Shown here piece by piece: positions 1 to 12,989 of a stretch of 64,000 bases of DNA. This DNA is from Macrobrachium rosenbergii (lineage: Eukaryota; Arthropoda; Malacostraca; Decapoda; Palaemonidae). The translations under genes and the position numbers were made by a program. Every line of letters starts with the position of its first letter. Within the stretch, counting starts at the first letter, position 1. Under the pieces are notes generated by a model. That model saw only the letters and a program-made list of their open reading frames with translations. It had not been told where the DNA came from and did not search any database. The stretch is from assembly GCF_040412425.1 (NCBI RefSeq), contig NC_089782.1:24859122-24923121 (forward strand), given 5' to 3'.

Positions 1-293
1 CAAAGCCTCATTTTCCAATTTTTTTTATGAATTCTTGTTCTTAAATCCTCTTCCTTCCTCTTTTAGATTTTTTTTTTGTCATCAAGCGTATGATCAATTT
101 GAACACTGGCGTTGAAGCTGTGCATTTTCGTCTCATACCACTTAATTTCGATTATTATTATTCTTCTTTTTCGTTTTAACGTGTTTTTTCCCATTTTTAT
201 ATATATGGGGTAAGCACGATGCCTTCTGTTGAAGGACTTTGACGCATGTTGGGGCAGGCTGTAGCCTCGATCGGCTGCCCTCCCTGACATAGC

Positions 294-355
<62 letters not shown>

Positions 356-1260
356 AAGATGAACCCAATTGTGTGGGACAAGTCCAAAAGGGGCTATATT
401 AATTAAAAATACAAGCTTCCAAAGGATATATGTCTCATCTGAAAGAAGTAACAGAAATTAAAAGAAAATACAAAAAAGAGTGAGACTGCTATTAGAAAAA
501 ATAGATGGATCAACAAATAAAGAAATAAAAAATGTAAGTAAATGATTAAATATTTGTTTTCTCCCTTACATATCTTGTTTCTAAGTGTCAGTGACCTTAG
601 GTAAAATGTATTTCGTATTCCATTATTGCTGCTGTTATTGACATAAATGCGTCACTGAGTGACTAATAGCATTATTAATTATCTTTTTCTTATTTTTATG
701 ACTTTCTTCTACACAGTGATGCAAGATAGTTATCTCTACCTGCTTCCTCCTGTAAAACCTGGTCTGCATTTATTACCTTTTCATCTGCTCTTGAAAGGTT
801 TTCAATATTACCCCATTAACAAATTTAATGATATATTTGATAGGTATTGGCTTCAGATTTTTGTAATCGTTCTTCCTTATCACTTTGTTTTGGGCTATTC
901 TAATTTTCTGGTTTTCTTCTATCTCGATTTTATTTTGGTAACAGTTTAACAGTTTCTAAACATGTTTTACCTTTATTAACGCTTTTAGAGTTCAAGTTTC
1001 AATGAACTGGTTGCTAGAGTAGATGGGTCCGCCTGGCAAAACATGTCACTTGCGTGACCGAGGAATATGAAACGTCAACGCTGAGCAGAATTGCCAACCA
1101 ACTATGTAAGATGTAGTTAAATTAATATTCTAGTGTAAGAATATATTAAATAGGTTTACTATAGTAATGATTAAAATAATATATGTATTATATTCATAGC
1201 AAATATATAATTATTAGTAATTTTAATACTGGAAAGTAACCAACTTTCTTTTTGTTGTCA
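1..1260. other. Upstream intergenic sequence with (TTA)n microsatellite and repeat fragment
   Basis: A G/C-rich repeat-like block at about 205-290 is followed by a (TTA)n tract at 294-352. The remainder is AT-rich with no coding support. Confidence 0.5.
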
Positions 1261-1315
1261 GCTATAGTTCCACGGCCGTTTCATTTCCAGTCTCCCGTGT
1301 CCAGAGAGACGCTGG

Positions 1316-1330
1316 CACGTCACCACGTCA
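1316..1330 (-). promoter_or_regulatory. Tandem UPR-element-like sites upstream of SSR1
   Basis: Two copies of CACGTCA start 8 bp apart (1316-1322 and 1324-1330), about 300 bp before the SSR1 start codon. The second, read as CCACGTCA, is the exact reverse complement of TGACGTGG, the UPRE bound by XBP1/ATF6. The first reads GCACGTCA. A related AACGTCAACG lies near 1072. TRAP subunits are known unfolded-protein-response targets in animals, so the placement fits, but binding is inferred. Confidence 0.5.
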
Positions 1331-1629
1331 ACGCTTTAGTGCCAAATTTTATTAACTATTTTACTCGATTATTTGTTCTAAAAAAACGTTATGTATTGAT
1401 ATGCCTTGTCGACTAAATAAATTTATTAAATTTATTTTATCATAATTTGATTATATCTGGTTTATGATGATGACAAATTTATTATATTAAATGAGTAACT
1501 GGCCACTATGATCGTTACCCATAATTCTGCCCTCTGTTCAGCAGCAGACGGCTGGCCGGTTTGTAGAGGCGAGAAAGTTCCTTGCGTACATACTCGTTGA
1601 CACTGACCAGTACTGACTCTAGGTACAAG

Positions 1630-4600
1630 ATGTTTTCTATGTTGAGGAAGCTGCTATTTTTGTTACTGCTAGTATTACCAGCCGTCATTACCATCACCAA
1701 CGAAGGTAAGCAATTTTAGCAATACGAGGTTAACCCCTTGCAACTTGCGAACGGAAGCCTTATCCAGACCAAGGGTCATCTGTGAAGCTGGGTCATCTTA
1801 TAGGGATGATAGAAGTTTTACGTTGAGGTCAAAATTCTAAGGATTAATAACAGGAGCGGGCATGACGGGGCATTATTTCCTTTGTATATACTGTGTTGTT
1901 TTGAGGACTGCAAAGTCTTACTGAGCCACTGGGTTTTACCTCCTTAGATAGGTCAGGTGCCATCAATGCATCATACTTGGGGAACTGTAGGCATTAGGCC
2001 ACCAACGGTAAAGGTTTTGAACGGCCCTTCAACCCTCGTATTTACCCACTTTATTAGCCTTTTGCTCTACCTCCTCCCCGGCTTCCTTTCGTCTGTTGCT
2101 TTTCGGTGCTATTATGGGGGGGGGATCTCCTTGGTTTTATAGCATAAGTTTGTTTCATTCATTCATTGGGTTTCCTCAAAGTGTAATGATTTTTCGAGTT
2201 TAAGCCATATTCACGGGTACCGTTGGCCTGGGGGCCCCATCCCATCTTTAGCTGGTCTGTAGGTTGGATGTTTTATATGGTGATATTAGTCAAATGTCCT
2301 TTAGACTGTGATAATTGCCACTTGTTTCATCTGTGATTTTCACGGTCTTTGGCTTGTTAGCCTGTTGTATTGTTGGATAGAATAATAGCCCAGTGGATAA
2401 ATTCATAAATTATGCACCAAAGACATGAATAATTTTTATATATATGATGGGATTTTAACAACTAGGCTATTGTTGGTCAGATCAATTATATTTTTTAGTT
2501 ATGCACATCGTACAGGCTGGGCTGTAGACTATATAAGTAGATAGGGATCCCAGTGGAAACTAGTGTTTTTTCATGGGGAACTAAGAATTAGTGAATTTTA
2601 CCTGCTGAAATGTTAAAAAATGTATAAACTTAAGATGAATTGTACGAAACATACATCGTCCATGTATTTGATTAGTTACAATTTCATAAGAAAAAGTAAG
2701 GCACTTCTAGGGGACATCCTAAGCTTTTTAATTTCCATAATCGTGGGGTGCTAGGCTCTACATGACAAACAGCTCCTAACCTAACAACTCACAGTGCAAT
2801 AATATATACAGTGAAATAGGCTACAGTGTTTCATCCTAATATTAGCTGGGATGATGGGCCTTTCCTAATCGTTGCAGCTTTTTCCCTTGCTAGTTCCCCA
2901 GCCTAAACTTAACCAGAGCTTTAATTATGGAGAGAATTGCAGATTTATCGTAACCTAACATAGATTGCTGAATCCAACCTGACTGGCTAAAATTAACCCC
3001 CTAGCGCACACCTTAATCTGGATTCTTGGTCCAAAATTTAAAATGAGCTTTCCCCTGGACCCCACTCTTAGCTTTACATACAGTTAGCATATTCCTTCAA
3101 GTTTGGTAGTTAGGCCAGCTGCACCACAACATTGCAAACAGGCTCTTTCATCTGTTGGGAAGACAATCAATAGACCTCTTTGTAATGAGGTTCAACAGAA
3201 AACTAGAGGTCTTCTGATCCGTGGTTCCAGATCTATTTACATTGACAGAGGATGCCTTGCAACACCCCTGAGACAATCTGGAGGTCTATGTCTTCCTTCC
3301 ATATTGCCTAATCCTTCAACTTGTAAACAGGGTAATGGCCTCTCAGAACCTCAGAATGATGTTAGTTGTTCCCATGTGGCCCTACACGGAATGGTCTCTA
3401 ACCTCTCAAAAGGTTTGAGAGAGATTCCTCCGTGGCACAACCTTCTGTGTTAACCCCTCCGAACAAAAGGCTTTTCTCGCAGAGCAGCATCAGAGATGTC
3501 TGGCTATCTCAGAAGATCTTCCTCAGCTGTGTACCAAGGCAAGTGGGCCGTTTACTGTGGTTGGTGTCGTCGTTGGGGTTTCTTTTCAATTGGAACGCCT
3601 GATCAGCAAGTAGCAGATTTCCTTGTTTTTCTTTGCAGAGCGAAACAACTTTCCATGTCTTCCATCAAGGGCCACAGATTTGCCTTGAGTGTAGTTTTAT
3701 GAATGAAGGATGTTGATCTTTCTTCTTCGTGGGAAATCTCAATGCTTCTCAAGAGCTTTGAGCAGTCTTGTAATCCAAAAGAGCTTAGACCACCCAGTTG
3801 GATTTGACTTTTGGTACTGGGCAGCCTCACCCGTGCCCTGTTTGAGCCTCTGCTTCGTGTGTCAGATAGGACCCTAACCCTCAAGACGGTTTTCCTGCTG
3901 GCTCTGGCCTTCTCGAAGCGAGCTGAACTCCATGGCCTATCCTATGGTGTCAAGCATACGAGGGGTTAGAAGTCCGTAGCCTTCAAATTTGTCCTGGAAT
4001 TCGTGGCTAAGACCTAAAACCCCTCTTGTCATGGTGACAGATTTGATTCCTTCTCAATTCTGTCTCTCAGTGACTTTGTTGATAATGATCCGGACGAATT
4101 GCTCCTTTGCCTGTCAGAGCATTACGCTGCTACCTGAAAAGGACTCGCCTTCTCCAACCAGGTTGCCGAAGACTTTTTCTTAGTATTGGCCGGAACAAGA
4201 AAAAAAGTGTCCTGGAATGCAATCTCCTTTAGGCTGTGTGAGGCTGCCAGACAAGTCCATGGTCTGACTTCATGCTCCAATCCTAACAGAGTGCAGGCAA
4301 GAACACATGATGTTAGGGGGCTAGGCCCTTCTTTGGCATTTAAAAAGAACTTGTCTGTTAAAAGGATTTTGAAGGCTGACACATGGCTTCGTCAAACCAC
4401 CTTCACTTCCTGCTATCTGTGGGATGTTGCCCACAGGTCCTTGGACACTTTCCTTGGGTCCAGTGGTGGCTGCCTGACAGGTTGTTTAACTCATCCAGGG
4501 CCTCTAGCCGGACAGTTTTTATCTTAAATAAGATGGTGGTATGAAAGTGAGAATGAATGGGATGGTTGGTCTCTTCGGTTTCCTTTCTTTTCTTCTTTAC

Positions 4601-7406
4601 CCGGTGGGCGAAGAAATCATTCCATCATGTGCTGGGTCGGGTCTGATACGGTGAGATTGCGGCCTTTTTGTTAAGTTTTGCTAATTCCTACATAAATATA
4701 AAACTTTGGCAAAAGCAAGTCCCTCCTCTCTCTAGCAAGGGGAGAAAGGACTGATAGCAAACTATTGGTGGCCACAAAGGTTTGTTATCCACAGATATAG
4801 TTCTTTAACTTCCTCCTACACTGTCTCATCACATGATTCCCAGAAGTCTGACTTATAAATAATCACTTATTTATTATGTCAGAGGCTTTGGTTCCCATCC
4901 ATAGGCTTCTGTAAGCCAGGAAGAGTAAGCAGGTGTGCTGAACCTCCAGTCGGCTCCAGAGTTTCTTTCCTCCCTCCAAAAGTGAGTCTATTCAGAAGTT
5001 AAGACCCAGGTTTGTTCTGCATATGAACAAATGACAAATTCATTAATCAATTTGTACTTTTCATAGCTAACAAACCTGAGGTCTCAACTTATATGGCCCA
5101 CCTCTAGCCACCCCTCAGTCAAGTTTCCTGGGATGGAAGAAACTGAGGCTTTATTTCTTTCGCTACATGCACGAAGGAACTTGACGGCCTATTGGCCTAC
5201 CTCGTTGCCACCAATTCCTTGTTTGTTATTTTTACTGGTTTCCAGCTGGCGCTAGAAGGATTATCCATAAGTTAAGACCACAGGTTTGTTAGCTGTGAAA
5301 AATACAAATTGATTAATAAATTTGTCATTTTGTTGAGGAAAAGTGATTGAAAGACGTAGAAATCATCTGGTTTCAATATGTAACTACTCCAGAATCAGAA
5401 ATATAGCATAGCCCCATAAACTTGTCTGATCAAAACTATCCTAACCTAGAGCCATCATGGTGTTGGTAACACATACTACTTGTATTACACATTTATTTCA
5501 TGTGTATTGCCAAGAGGAGGTGCATGTTTATCATACTTAGGTGCTGATGGGTTTTGTATTTAGCCTTCTTGCTATCTTATGCTAGGATAGCCTGTGTGAT
5601 CTATAATTTAGCAGTGGTGGCTGATCCAACCATGATAGATTGGGAAATTCATAATCATTTTAAGCCAGAGTGACACAGCTGATAGAACACTTACCCAGAA
5701 TTTGAATAACATCAGTACTAGGCATGACTGATTGTTAGAGTATCCTAGCCAATAACCTAATTTGTAAGTAGAAGATGATTTATAAATTTACTAACCTTGA
5801 TCGATTTCTAAGATTGTTTTTATCTCTGTAGCCAGGGAAAAAGTGAAATAATGTAATTGTGTTCTTGGCAGCCTGTAGAGAGTATGAAGCCTTTCTTGTG
5901 ATGTAGCATGGATTTTCTGAACCCATTGCTTTTCTAACTAGTTCATGGGGAGTCACAAAGTTGACAGATGCCATTTCATTTCGATGGGATTTCATTTGTC
6001 AATACATTGACTTAACAAAACCACAAGGACTATAGATAGGATAAGCTTCAGTACAGAATGTTCATCATAATGAAATCGAAAAAAATGAAATTGTGATGTG
6101 TCGTGATGTGGTGGTTATGAGAGTGGGGTTTATGGTGATAAAAATGTCTCATATTGTGTCAAATCAGTATGAAAATAATGTTTTCCAATATGGTAATTTT
6201 ACAGTACTTTCCCATAATGCCATTTAAGCAATTAACATTTACTTTTGTCCCCAGTGCATGCACAAGTCCAGGTAGGCTTAATTGAATCCATTATAATTGG
6301 TTAACTCCAGTCTAGTAGTTTTTATAAATATGCATTTACTTGAATACCTGCCTCTATCCATTAATCAGTGTTCCGGCTATTTAATTTTCTTCAGTTTGTT
6401 TTGGAAAGTACGGTAGAGCATACTACAGTAGTTTCATTTGTGTGTTGATTACTGTCATTCTCAACAGGCTAGAATCAGAGTTATTTGGGTGGCAATCTTT
6501 AGTGACTATTTACTCTTTCAGAGAAAAATTATTACGTAGTTTGACAGCAACATCAATATATATGACATAGTACCAAACTGTGGAATGCCCAACTTCTCTT
6601 GGTATGATTTCCATGACATTCATTCACCCAAGCAGATGATGTTTCTTATGGGGGTTAGGTCATATTTCTTCCTAGCTCACTTTTCTCAGACCTGGACTAG
6701 CTAAGGGCATCCTGTCAGTATCATGTAAAAAATCAGACAAGTTTTTGTGATTAGTGTTTGAAAAGTAATTCTTTGTTGGGAAATACCAGCAAGCAAGATT
6801 TATTTAATTTTCTTTGTAATATGGTTTTGTTCCGTGAGAAGGTGGGGTCCACAGAGTAAAGGCTTTAAGAACAGATGTGAATTAGTACCTGTCCATAGGT
6901 CAGGTCACCTTATGTGCACAGGTATTATACTTGTTGAGATTGTTCCCACAGTGAATATTCTAAAGTAGCCTACTAGGAAATTCTTAGAAGTGATTCTAAG
7001 TTTAATTTTGTTTTTATTGGTAGTAGTTACACATCATCCATGGCAGTTTCTATTTACTGGCAGTAATTTTTCTCCAGACCCTATCGTTAATGATTCTACT
7101 GTAGTATGTTAATGGTATAAGATGGTGTGTATAATGCACTTTTTAGTTAATTCACTCATAGTTTCTTACATATACATTGCCAGTTGTGTTGGCAACAAGC
7201 CCAAATCACACTTGCTGGGTATTAGTACACATCTCTCAGCCAGGTGACTTACAGCTTATGAGAAACATGTTTAAAGAAATGTATTTTTTATTATAGGTCA
7301 GAAAAAAAAGAAAAAACTATAATCCTTTAAAAATTGATAATATATGGCCTGTTTTCTATTATTTATACAGTGCAGATTTTTTGTTTTATACAAATGGCTT
7401 TTTCCA

Positions 7407-7490
<84 letters not shown>

Positions 7491-10401
7491 GTTTCAGCCA
7501 TATAAAATACTAGTCATCATTCTTTGAGTGCATTTCATTTGCATATGAACCCAATGGATTATGAGGTATTTTTAACACTTTTAGCACAAACTTGTGTTTT
7601 TTTGTTTGGTCTCATCTTGACAGATTGTGGGTTTTCTTGGGTGCTCCTGTTTTAGCTCTTACTGTACCTATATGAATGATTTGCCAGTAAGACATATTTT
7701 AAACCCTGTGTAGAAATAACTACAAATGTAATTTTTTTTTTTTTTAAAGAATGGTGACTGCAAGGAAAATTTGATAGTTTTACTTTCCTCAATTAAAGTA
7801 TCTGTATTGAAAGGTTGCTGTTAAGTTTTTATTTTATTATATCCATTTTATGTAGTTATTTACATTGCTGAATATAGAAAGGCCATTTTGGTCTGTTCAG
7901 CATCATGAGTAATGTGGAAAGTAGTCAACTTTTGATTTCAATTTTTAGTATTTTTCTTAGAGTCCGTAATACTGTATAATACTGAACTGTACTGTGCTTT
8001 GTGTTCAGTGCAGTTTGAAATAATTTTCTTCTTCCTCTTATGTAGACAGGAAAGTTACACCTTTATATGTAGGGGATTGAATTGTAGTATCTGTGGTGTA
8101 AAAAGAGCTTGAGGTTTATTTTCCCATTTCTCTTTCAGGTAATTTAGTGGCTTATGCTCAAGAGGATGAAGTTGAAAGCGAGGAAGATGACATCATTGAG
8201 GATGACGATGAAGTGAATGTTGCTGATGGAACTGGAGTAGAAGTTGAAACAACGGAAGGGGAAGAAGAGGAGGAGGAAGAGGAAGAAGAAGCCAAAGGTT
8301 CACCTGATGCTGATACCATCATTCTCTTTACAAAACCCACAGGCACTGGATCAGGTATGGTATATTATTTCTTAGGCTCTCTTAAATTTATATATTAAGA
8401 GTACTATAATCAAAATATATTGTTGACTGGTTTAGGGCTGTACTACCTGAAGTATTTTATTGATAATGTCATTATCAGTAAGAAACGCAATTGTTAATAC
8501 TTTATCAATCCAAGTGATGGTACCTGTCCTCCTAACAGTGGTAATACAAGTGATTTTGCTTTCCCAGCACTAAGTGTGTAATGTATTCACAGCTTCACTG
8601 CCTGTGCCTTTCTGGACAACATAAAGATTGAGAAAAATATTATCTTGACCTAAGGATTTTAGATTTAAATTCATTGCATTGGAAAGGGTAAAGCTTAAGT
8701 GTTTCTGGCAGACATACAGTGCTATTTCTGGCTTGTATTTTACCCAGTAATTGAAGAGAAGTACAGTATGTGAAATGGGTAATTTGTCTGGCTAGTTTTT
8801 AGATGGTGTTTTTCACCACTAGGCTAATTCTGATTTCTGTTTACAGTAAGTTACTGCATTAAATATGGCATTCAAGGTTATGGTTTGAACTACATTACTT
8901 TTGACGGATAGTTACTAGTATATGTAGTTTTTATTTGTATGGGAGATGCTCTGATATTAGATGTATAGTTTATTGGGTGGGAAATTTTGTGATATCCGTG
9001 TGGAGGTCAGTTTTCAGTGTTAAATATTGATTTTGTATTTCAGAACTTCCTGCTGGTAAGCTTGTTGAGTTCCTCGTTGGCTTCACAAACAATGGCGACA
9101 AAGACTTCGTTTTGGATGCTATTGATGCTTCCTTCCGTTATCCCATGGACTTCTCATTTTACATCCAGAACTTCACTGCCATCCCTTACAATAGGGCTGT
9201 CAAACCTCGTCAGGAAGCTACTGTTATGTACAGTTTCTTCCCAGCTGAAGCTTTCGCTGGACGTCCTTTGGGATTGACCATTAACTTAGCTTATCATGAT
9301 GCTGTAAGTTGGTTATACAGGATGGAAAGCAGATATTTCATGAAGTATTTTGTAATACAGAATGATGTTCGTAATTTTTCTGCAAGGTGAAATGTCATAG
9401 AGGATTGGAGATGACTTTAGGCAGTGATTAATGTTACCTCTTTATTTCAGGATGGCAATATGTTTGTGGAACCAGTATTCAACCAAACAGTCAATATTAT
9501 TGAAATTGATGAGGGTATGGATGGAGAAACCTTCTTCCTGTATGTGTTCATGTTAGCCTTTGCTGTTTTGTTGCTTGTTGCTGGTCATCACTTTCTCTCC
9601 TCATTTGGACGCAAGAAGGCAAGCAAGAAGCCTGTCATGGAGATGGGTACCAACAAAAAGGATGGAGTCGACTATGACTGGCTTCCCAAGGAGGTCCTGG
9701 ATGACCTCAGTAAGTATTTTAGCATTGAGATTTGTTTGGGTTTTTAGATGATGAAAATAGTAGATCATTGACATTAATTTCTTGTAGTTATATCTGTACT
9801 CGGTTTACATAGTACTTAACAGATAAGTGTAAATCTTTGTAGTTAGTGGAATTTGTATATCTTGACTTCTCACTAATATAATTGAATACGTACGTAGTGT
9901 GTGAAGAAGCATCAGGTGTGTATGTGTGAGTATCAACAACTAGGCACAGTACTGTATACAGATCTTGAAGTTTAAGAACATTGTTAGACCATACCTTCAT
10001 TTGTGAAAACAAGTGATTGCAGAGAGAGAGGTGGTCAATATTATTTCTTATTATCATGATTGAATACATGTATAATATGTATTATGGCCGTGAGGACTCC
10101 TTTTTATTTCATATCTATTACGGTGAGCCTTATGAATATACATTCTGAAAGAAAGCTACTTTTCTCACTTCGGTAGGAATTTACTTTTTCTTGTCAAATA
10201 CTGTATTTTAAAAAATATTAAGCATTATGAATAAAGTATTAGTTTATTTTAGCTTGCAGTAAAAGAATAAATGCAGTCAATAAGAAAAATTTATGGAAAA
10301 TATAAAGATGCACTTGCATTTTAATTTTGTCTATTGCAGAGAAGACCCCACGTCAGTCACCACAGCAACGAAAGACCAAGCGTATCGCTAGTTCTAAGTA
10401 A
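1630..10401 (+). CDS. SSR1: Translocon-associated protein subunit alpha (TRAP-alpha / signal sequence receptor 1)
   Basis: Five exons join in frame: 1630-1705, 8139-8354, 9044-9303, 9451-9709 and 10340-10401, all with GT/AG borders. The 290-residue product is close to the usual 286 of vertebrate TRAP-alpha. Residues 1-23 form a signal peptide with a leucine-rich core. Residues 30-90 are a very acidic lumenal segment with a run of ten glutamates. The lumenal domain has glycosylation sequons NFT (N140) and NQT (N195), the same spacing as the two known sites in the human protein. A single membrane span lies at about 212-233, followed by a basic cytosolic tail ending KRIASSK. TRAP-alpha sits beside the Sec61 channel in the ER membrane and helps signal-peptide insertion. 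The first ATG was chosen; a second at codon 4 is possible. Intron 1 is 6.4 kb and full of transposon relics. The reading frame has no break. Confidence 0.96.
1940..2170 (+). repeat. SINE-like fragment, copy 1
   Basis: Contains the family landmarks CTGTAGGCATTA and GGCCCTTCAACCC, then a pyrimidine-rich stretch and GGTGCTATTATG, in the same order as the copies near 13.2, 16.5 and 37.0 kb. It is diverged and lies in SSR1 intron 1. Confidence 0.5.
3000..4540 (+). pseudogene. DIRS-like retroelement relic: RNase H tail and tyrosine recombinase
   Basis: From 3100 to 3460 the sequence matches, at DNA and protein level, the RNase H end of the DIRS copy near 52.9 kb (VGKTINRPLCNEVQQKTRG against SKGRPSVDLFVARQQKTRG). 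From 3496 a tyrosine recombinase follows, starting MSGYLRRSSSAVYQGKWAVY. Its catalytic set is visible in one frame: box I Arg in FSKRAELH (3919), HDVR (4306-4317) and Tyr in FTSCYL (4414). In-frame stops at 3700, near 3808, 3967 and 4015 and a shifted stretch near 4110-4190 show it is dead. DIRS elements integrate through this recombinase instead of a DDE integrase. It sits in SSR1 intron 1. Confidence 0.75.
4995..5340. repeat. Palindromic terminal repeats of the DIRS-like element
   Basis: An imperfect palindrome of about 100 bp (4995-5095) has arms built on 'AAGTTAAGACCCAGGTTTGTT' and 'TAGCTAACAAACCTGAGGTC' around the core CATTAATC. A third, inverted copy of one arm follows at 5265-5340 (GACCACAGGTTTGTTAGCTG, then ACAAATTGATTAATAAATTT), about 170 bp away. 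Related palindromes lie near 51985-52060 and 40630-40705, near other DIRS debris. They are probably the inverted ends of the element. Confidence 0.55.
5346..8130. other. SSR1 intron 1, distal part
   Basis: Apart from the GA microsatellite I see no gene or recognisable mobile element. The sequence is AT-rich with short homopolymers and has a normal polypyrimidine tract before the exon 2 acceptor. Confidence 0.5.
7411..7486. repeat. (GA)n microsatellite, SSR1 intron 1
   Basis: Uninterrupted GA dinucleotides over 76 bases. A poly-Ser/Leu reading frame through it is an artefact. Confidence 0.98.
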
Positions 10402-10924
10402 ACCTTCAGAGGTAACTCCTGAAGATACTCAGCTTCCAAGTCCAGAGTTATGTGATATCTGTCAGACAGGGCTGGACAGTCGTCAGAGCAGTGCAAAACA
10501 GCGTCAAAGCCATGTTATGCTTAATCTGAAGGAGTTGAATGAAGAATCATCATTCCTCATTTTTGTTATCTGTGATGGTGAAAATTTGTTGATTGTGGTT
10601 AGATTTGAGATTTTTATAACACCATTCATATGCAACTGTGTAAGTGTGTCGGCATTGGCTGTAATCCATATTTATAGTCCTACCTCTGTTCAAACAACTA
10701 AACGAGAAGCCCCCAAAGTTCTTTTCAGACATGATGACTTTGTGGATAAGGCTCACATGGGACATTTGTTAACATTGCCATAGTGTCAGTATGTCTGAAA
10801 ACTGCTTTGGGGGCCAACAGTTAAGAAGTGCTTGGTTGTGGTTGGATTCCATAGAAGTATTAGATTCTCACTTTGTGCTACTTTTATAGGAATGTGTCCC
10901 CCCATCAAAATTGAACAAGTGAGG

Positions 10925-10930
10925 AATAAA
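10925..10930 (+). terminator. Candidate SSR1 poly(A) signal
   Basis: AATAAA lies about 520 bp after the SSR1 stop codon and is followed within 15 bases by a long T-rich run, the usual layout of a cleavage site. The sequence from 10402 to about 10950 would then be 3' UTR. Other A/T-rich hexamers lie further downstream, so alternative ends are possible. Confidence 0.45.
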
Positions 10931-10949
10931 AGGTTTCTTTTGTATTTTT

Positions 10950-12780
10950 TTTTTTTATTTTCCTCGTAGAGGGCTCAGTAAAGTCAATTTACTAATTTAA
11001 GAAAAAGTTGACAGTCTACAGGTAAACCAGTGTTGATATAGGCATTTGTGCATGTCCTCAACACACTTTACCTCTTGTTCTTTATTCATTGCATGTGGCA
11101 TTTATCATGCCTTAATTGTAGTTTTGTCAGACTAATGGAAGTTTGGCTTAAAGGTTTTGATGTAAATGGGTTACTGTAGAGCCTTCATGATGCGAGAGTG
11201 GACAAGTTCACATTGGCTTTATTCATTAGATTTGTTTTTGTAAAGAACATTTGCGAATATTTATACTTACAGTATTTATGAAATAACTGAAAATGGGAAA
11301 ACATAAGCAGTGTACCGAGTGAAATTAGTGGAAAGTTCAAAACTTACTAGAGTAGTCTGGTAACACCTGCCATATTGAGGTGTCATCCTGATTTACCAAG
11401 AATGGAATGTTAGGTATTGAAGGTTTTAAAACTCCTTAGGAGAAGCGTATTCATTACTTGACAACAAGTGCCTCCCATGAACTTGTAGTTTCTGTGGCTA
11501 TTAATCCACATCTTTCATTATTGACTGTCCTTTGAAATGTGATGGTCACACTGCAACTAATAATGAAGATTCCAAATTTTCATCAGGTTTAAGAATTTCT
11601 GCCATATGGCCTAACAAAACAAAAACCTCTCAGTACCAAACAATGCTTCTGTTTACACAGTGGGACTGTGCAAGGGAAATGAAGATGATTAAGCAACTGA
11701 TGCTGTAACCATTAAGATCAGGAGAAAATTATTTCTGTTAGTGACTTAACATCTCAAATGAAAGACAGATTTTATGGGGTAATAAAACTGATAGCAATTA
11801 ATTAACAGATCAAACCAACCACTTGATTATGGCATTTTTCAGAACAGAATGAATACAGTTAATTGATTTGATTATGTCTTTGAGTTGATCACACTTTTGG
11901 CTCATGGATGTTTAATGACAAACTACATGTCCAAACTTGTGTATGCAGAGTGCAATTAAACACATTTTATGTGAATGCCTGTACTTAGGCTGACAGTAAA
12001 TGTCAAGCTTTTGAAACAGACCAGTTTCATTTTCTACATCCAATTATCAAATTTTAAAATTTAAATTGTACCATTCAAGACAAATTATTCACGCTAAGAC
12101 TGTGAGTCATGTGTTGTGATTTGGTACTGTGGTTAAACTAACGAAATACTAATAGTGGTCTCATTCTACTTAAACTTAAGTTTCTTTTAACTTTATCTTG
12201 TTTTTAAGTTCATATCTCATCTAAGAACTAATCCATTTGGCAACCCCTGTGGGAGTCTAGAAAGTGACTATAGTTTCATTACACTACAGTATGATAATGA
12301 TGCATATAATAATTAATATTGACTTGTAGCATAGATGAGCTTACTATGTCTGTTGCATAAAATGCACTACAATGATAAATATCATTTGCACTCTTCCTTA
12401 CCTGACCTAGCTGTTCTTGCTTGCAACACTAGGCAGGCTGCTGCTGCAAATGTCACTGCTTTCTGGCATCAGGTTTACCCTGAGTTTTATTTTGGCTATA
12501 GCTAAGATATGGAATAGTTGTGGAATCTGATTTCCTAATGTTTATGCCAGGAGCAAATTCATTCCTGCTCTCTGCTGATGTCTCCTGAATTCAGATGTAT
12601 TGGTTTTATTTTCTGTTCCCCTGTATTTATTTATTACCTTTTCCTATGACTTTTAAATCTCTGAAGCCCAATTTCCTTTGGAGCCCTCTTGAGTTTATAG
12701 TCTATTGACTGTCCATTAGGGTTTTCAACTGAAGATTTAAAGAGAGAAAGAAATGATAGTCTTAATATTTTTGTGTTTAC
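10950..12780. other. Intergenic sequence downstream of SSR1
   Basis: No open reading frame with coding character, no repeat array and no recognisable element. It could include longer SSR1 3' UTR isoforms. Confidence 0.4.
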
Positions 12781-12989
12781 AGTATTTAATATTTGGAGAA
12801 TGTTGAGCTTGACTTGGTGTATATTTTATCTGAGAGATCTGACTTGATGAGGTGTCCGGGAATGGGTTTACTTGCAGTGGATCCGTGTCAACCTATAATA
12901 TTGATCCACATCAATTTTGTGCATCTAATTAACAAGGTTGTGAGAAGTGTCAAGGTTGGTCCCTGGCACAGTAGCTGAATTTTGTCTAT

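Noticed and set aside
8158..8346. Serine-rich reading frame opposite SSR1 exon 2
   Set aside because: It is the antisense of the Glu/Asp-rich coding stretch and has no independent support.
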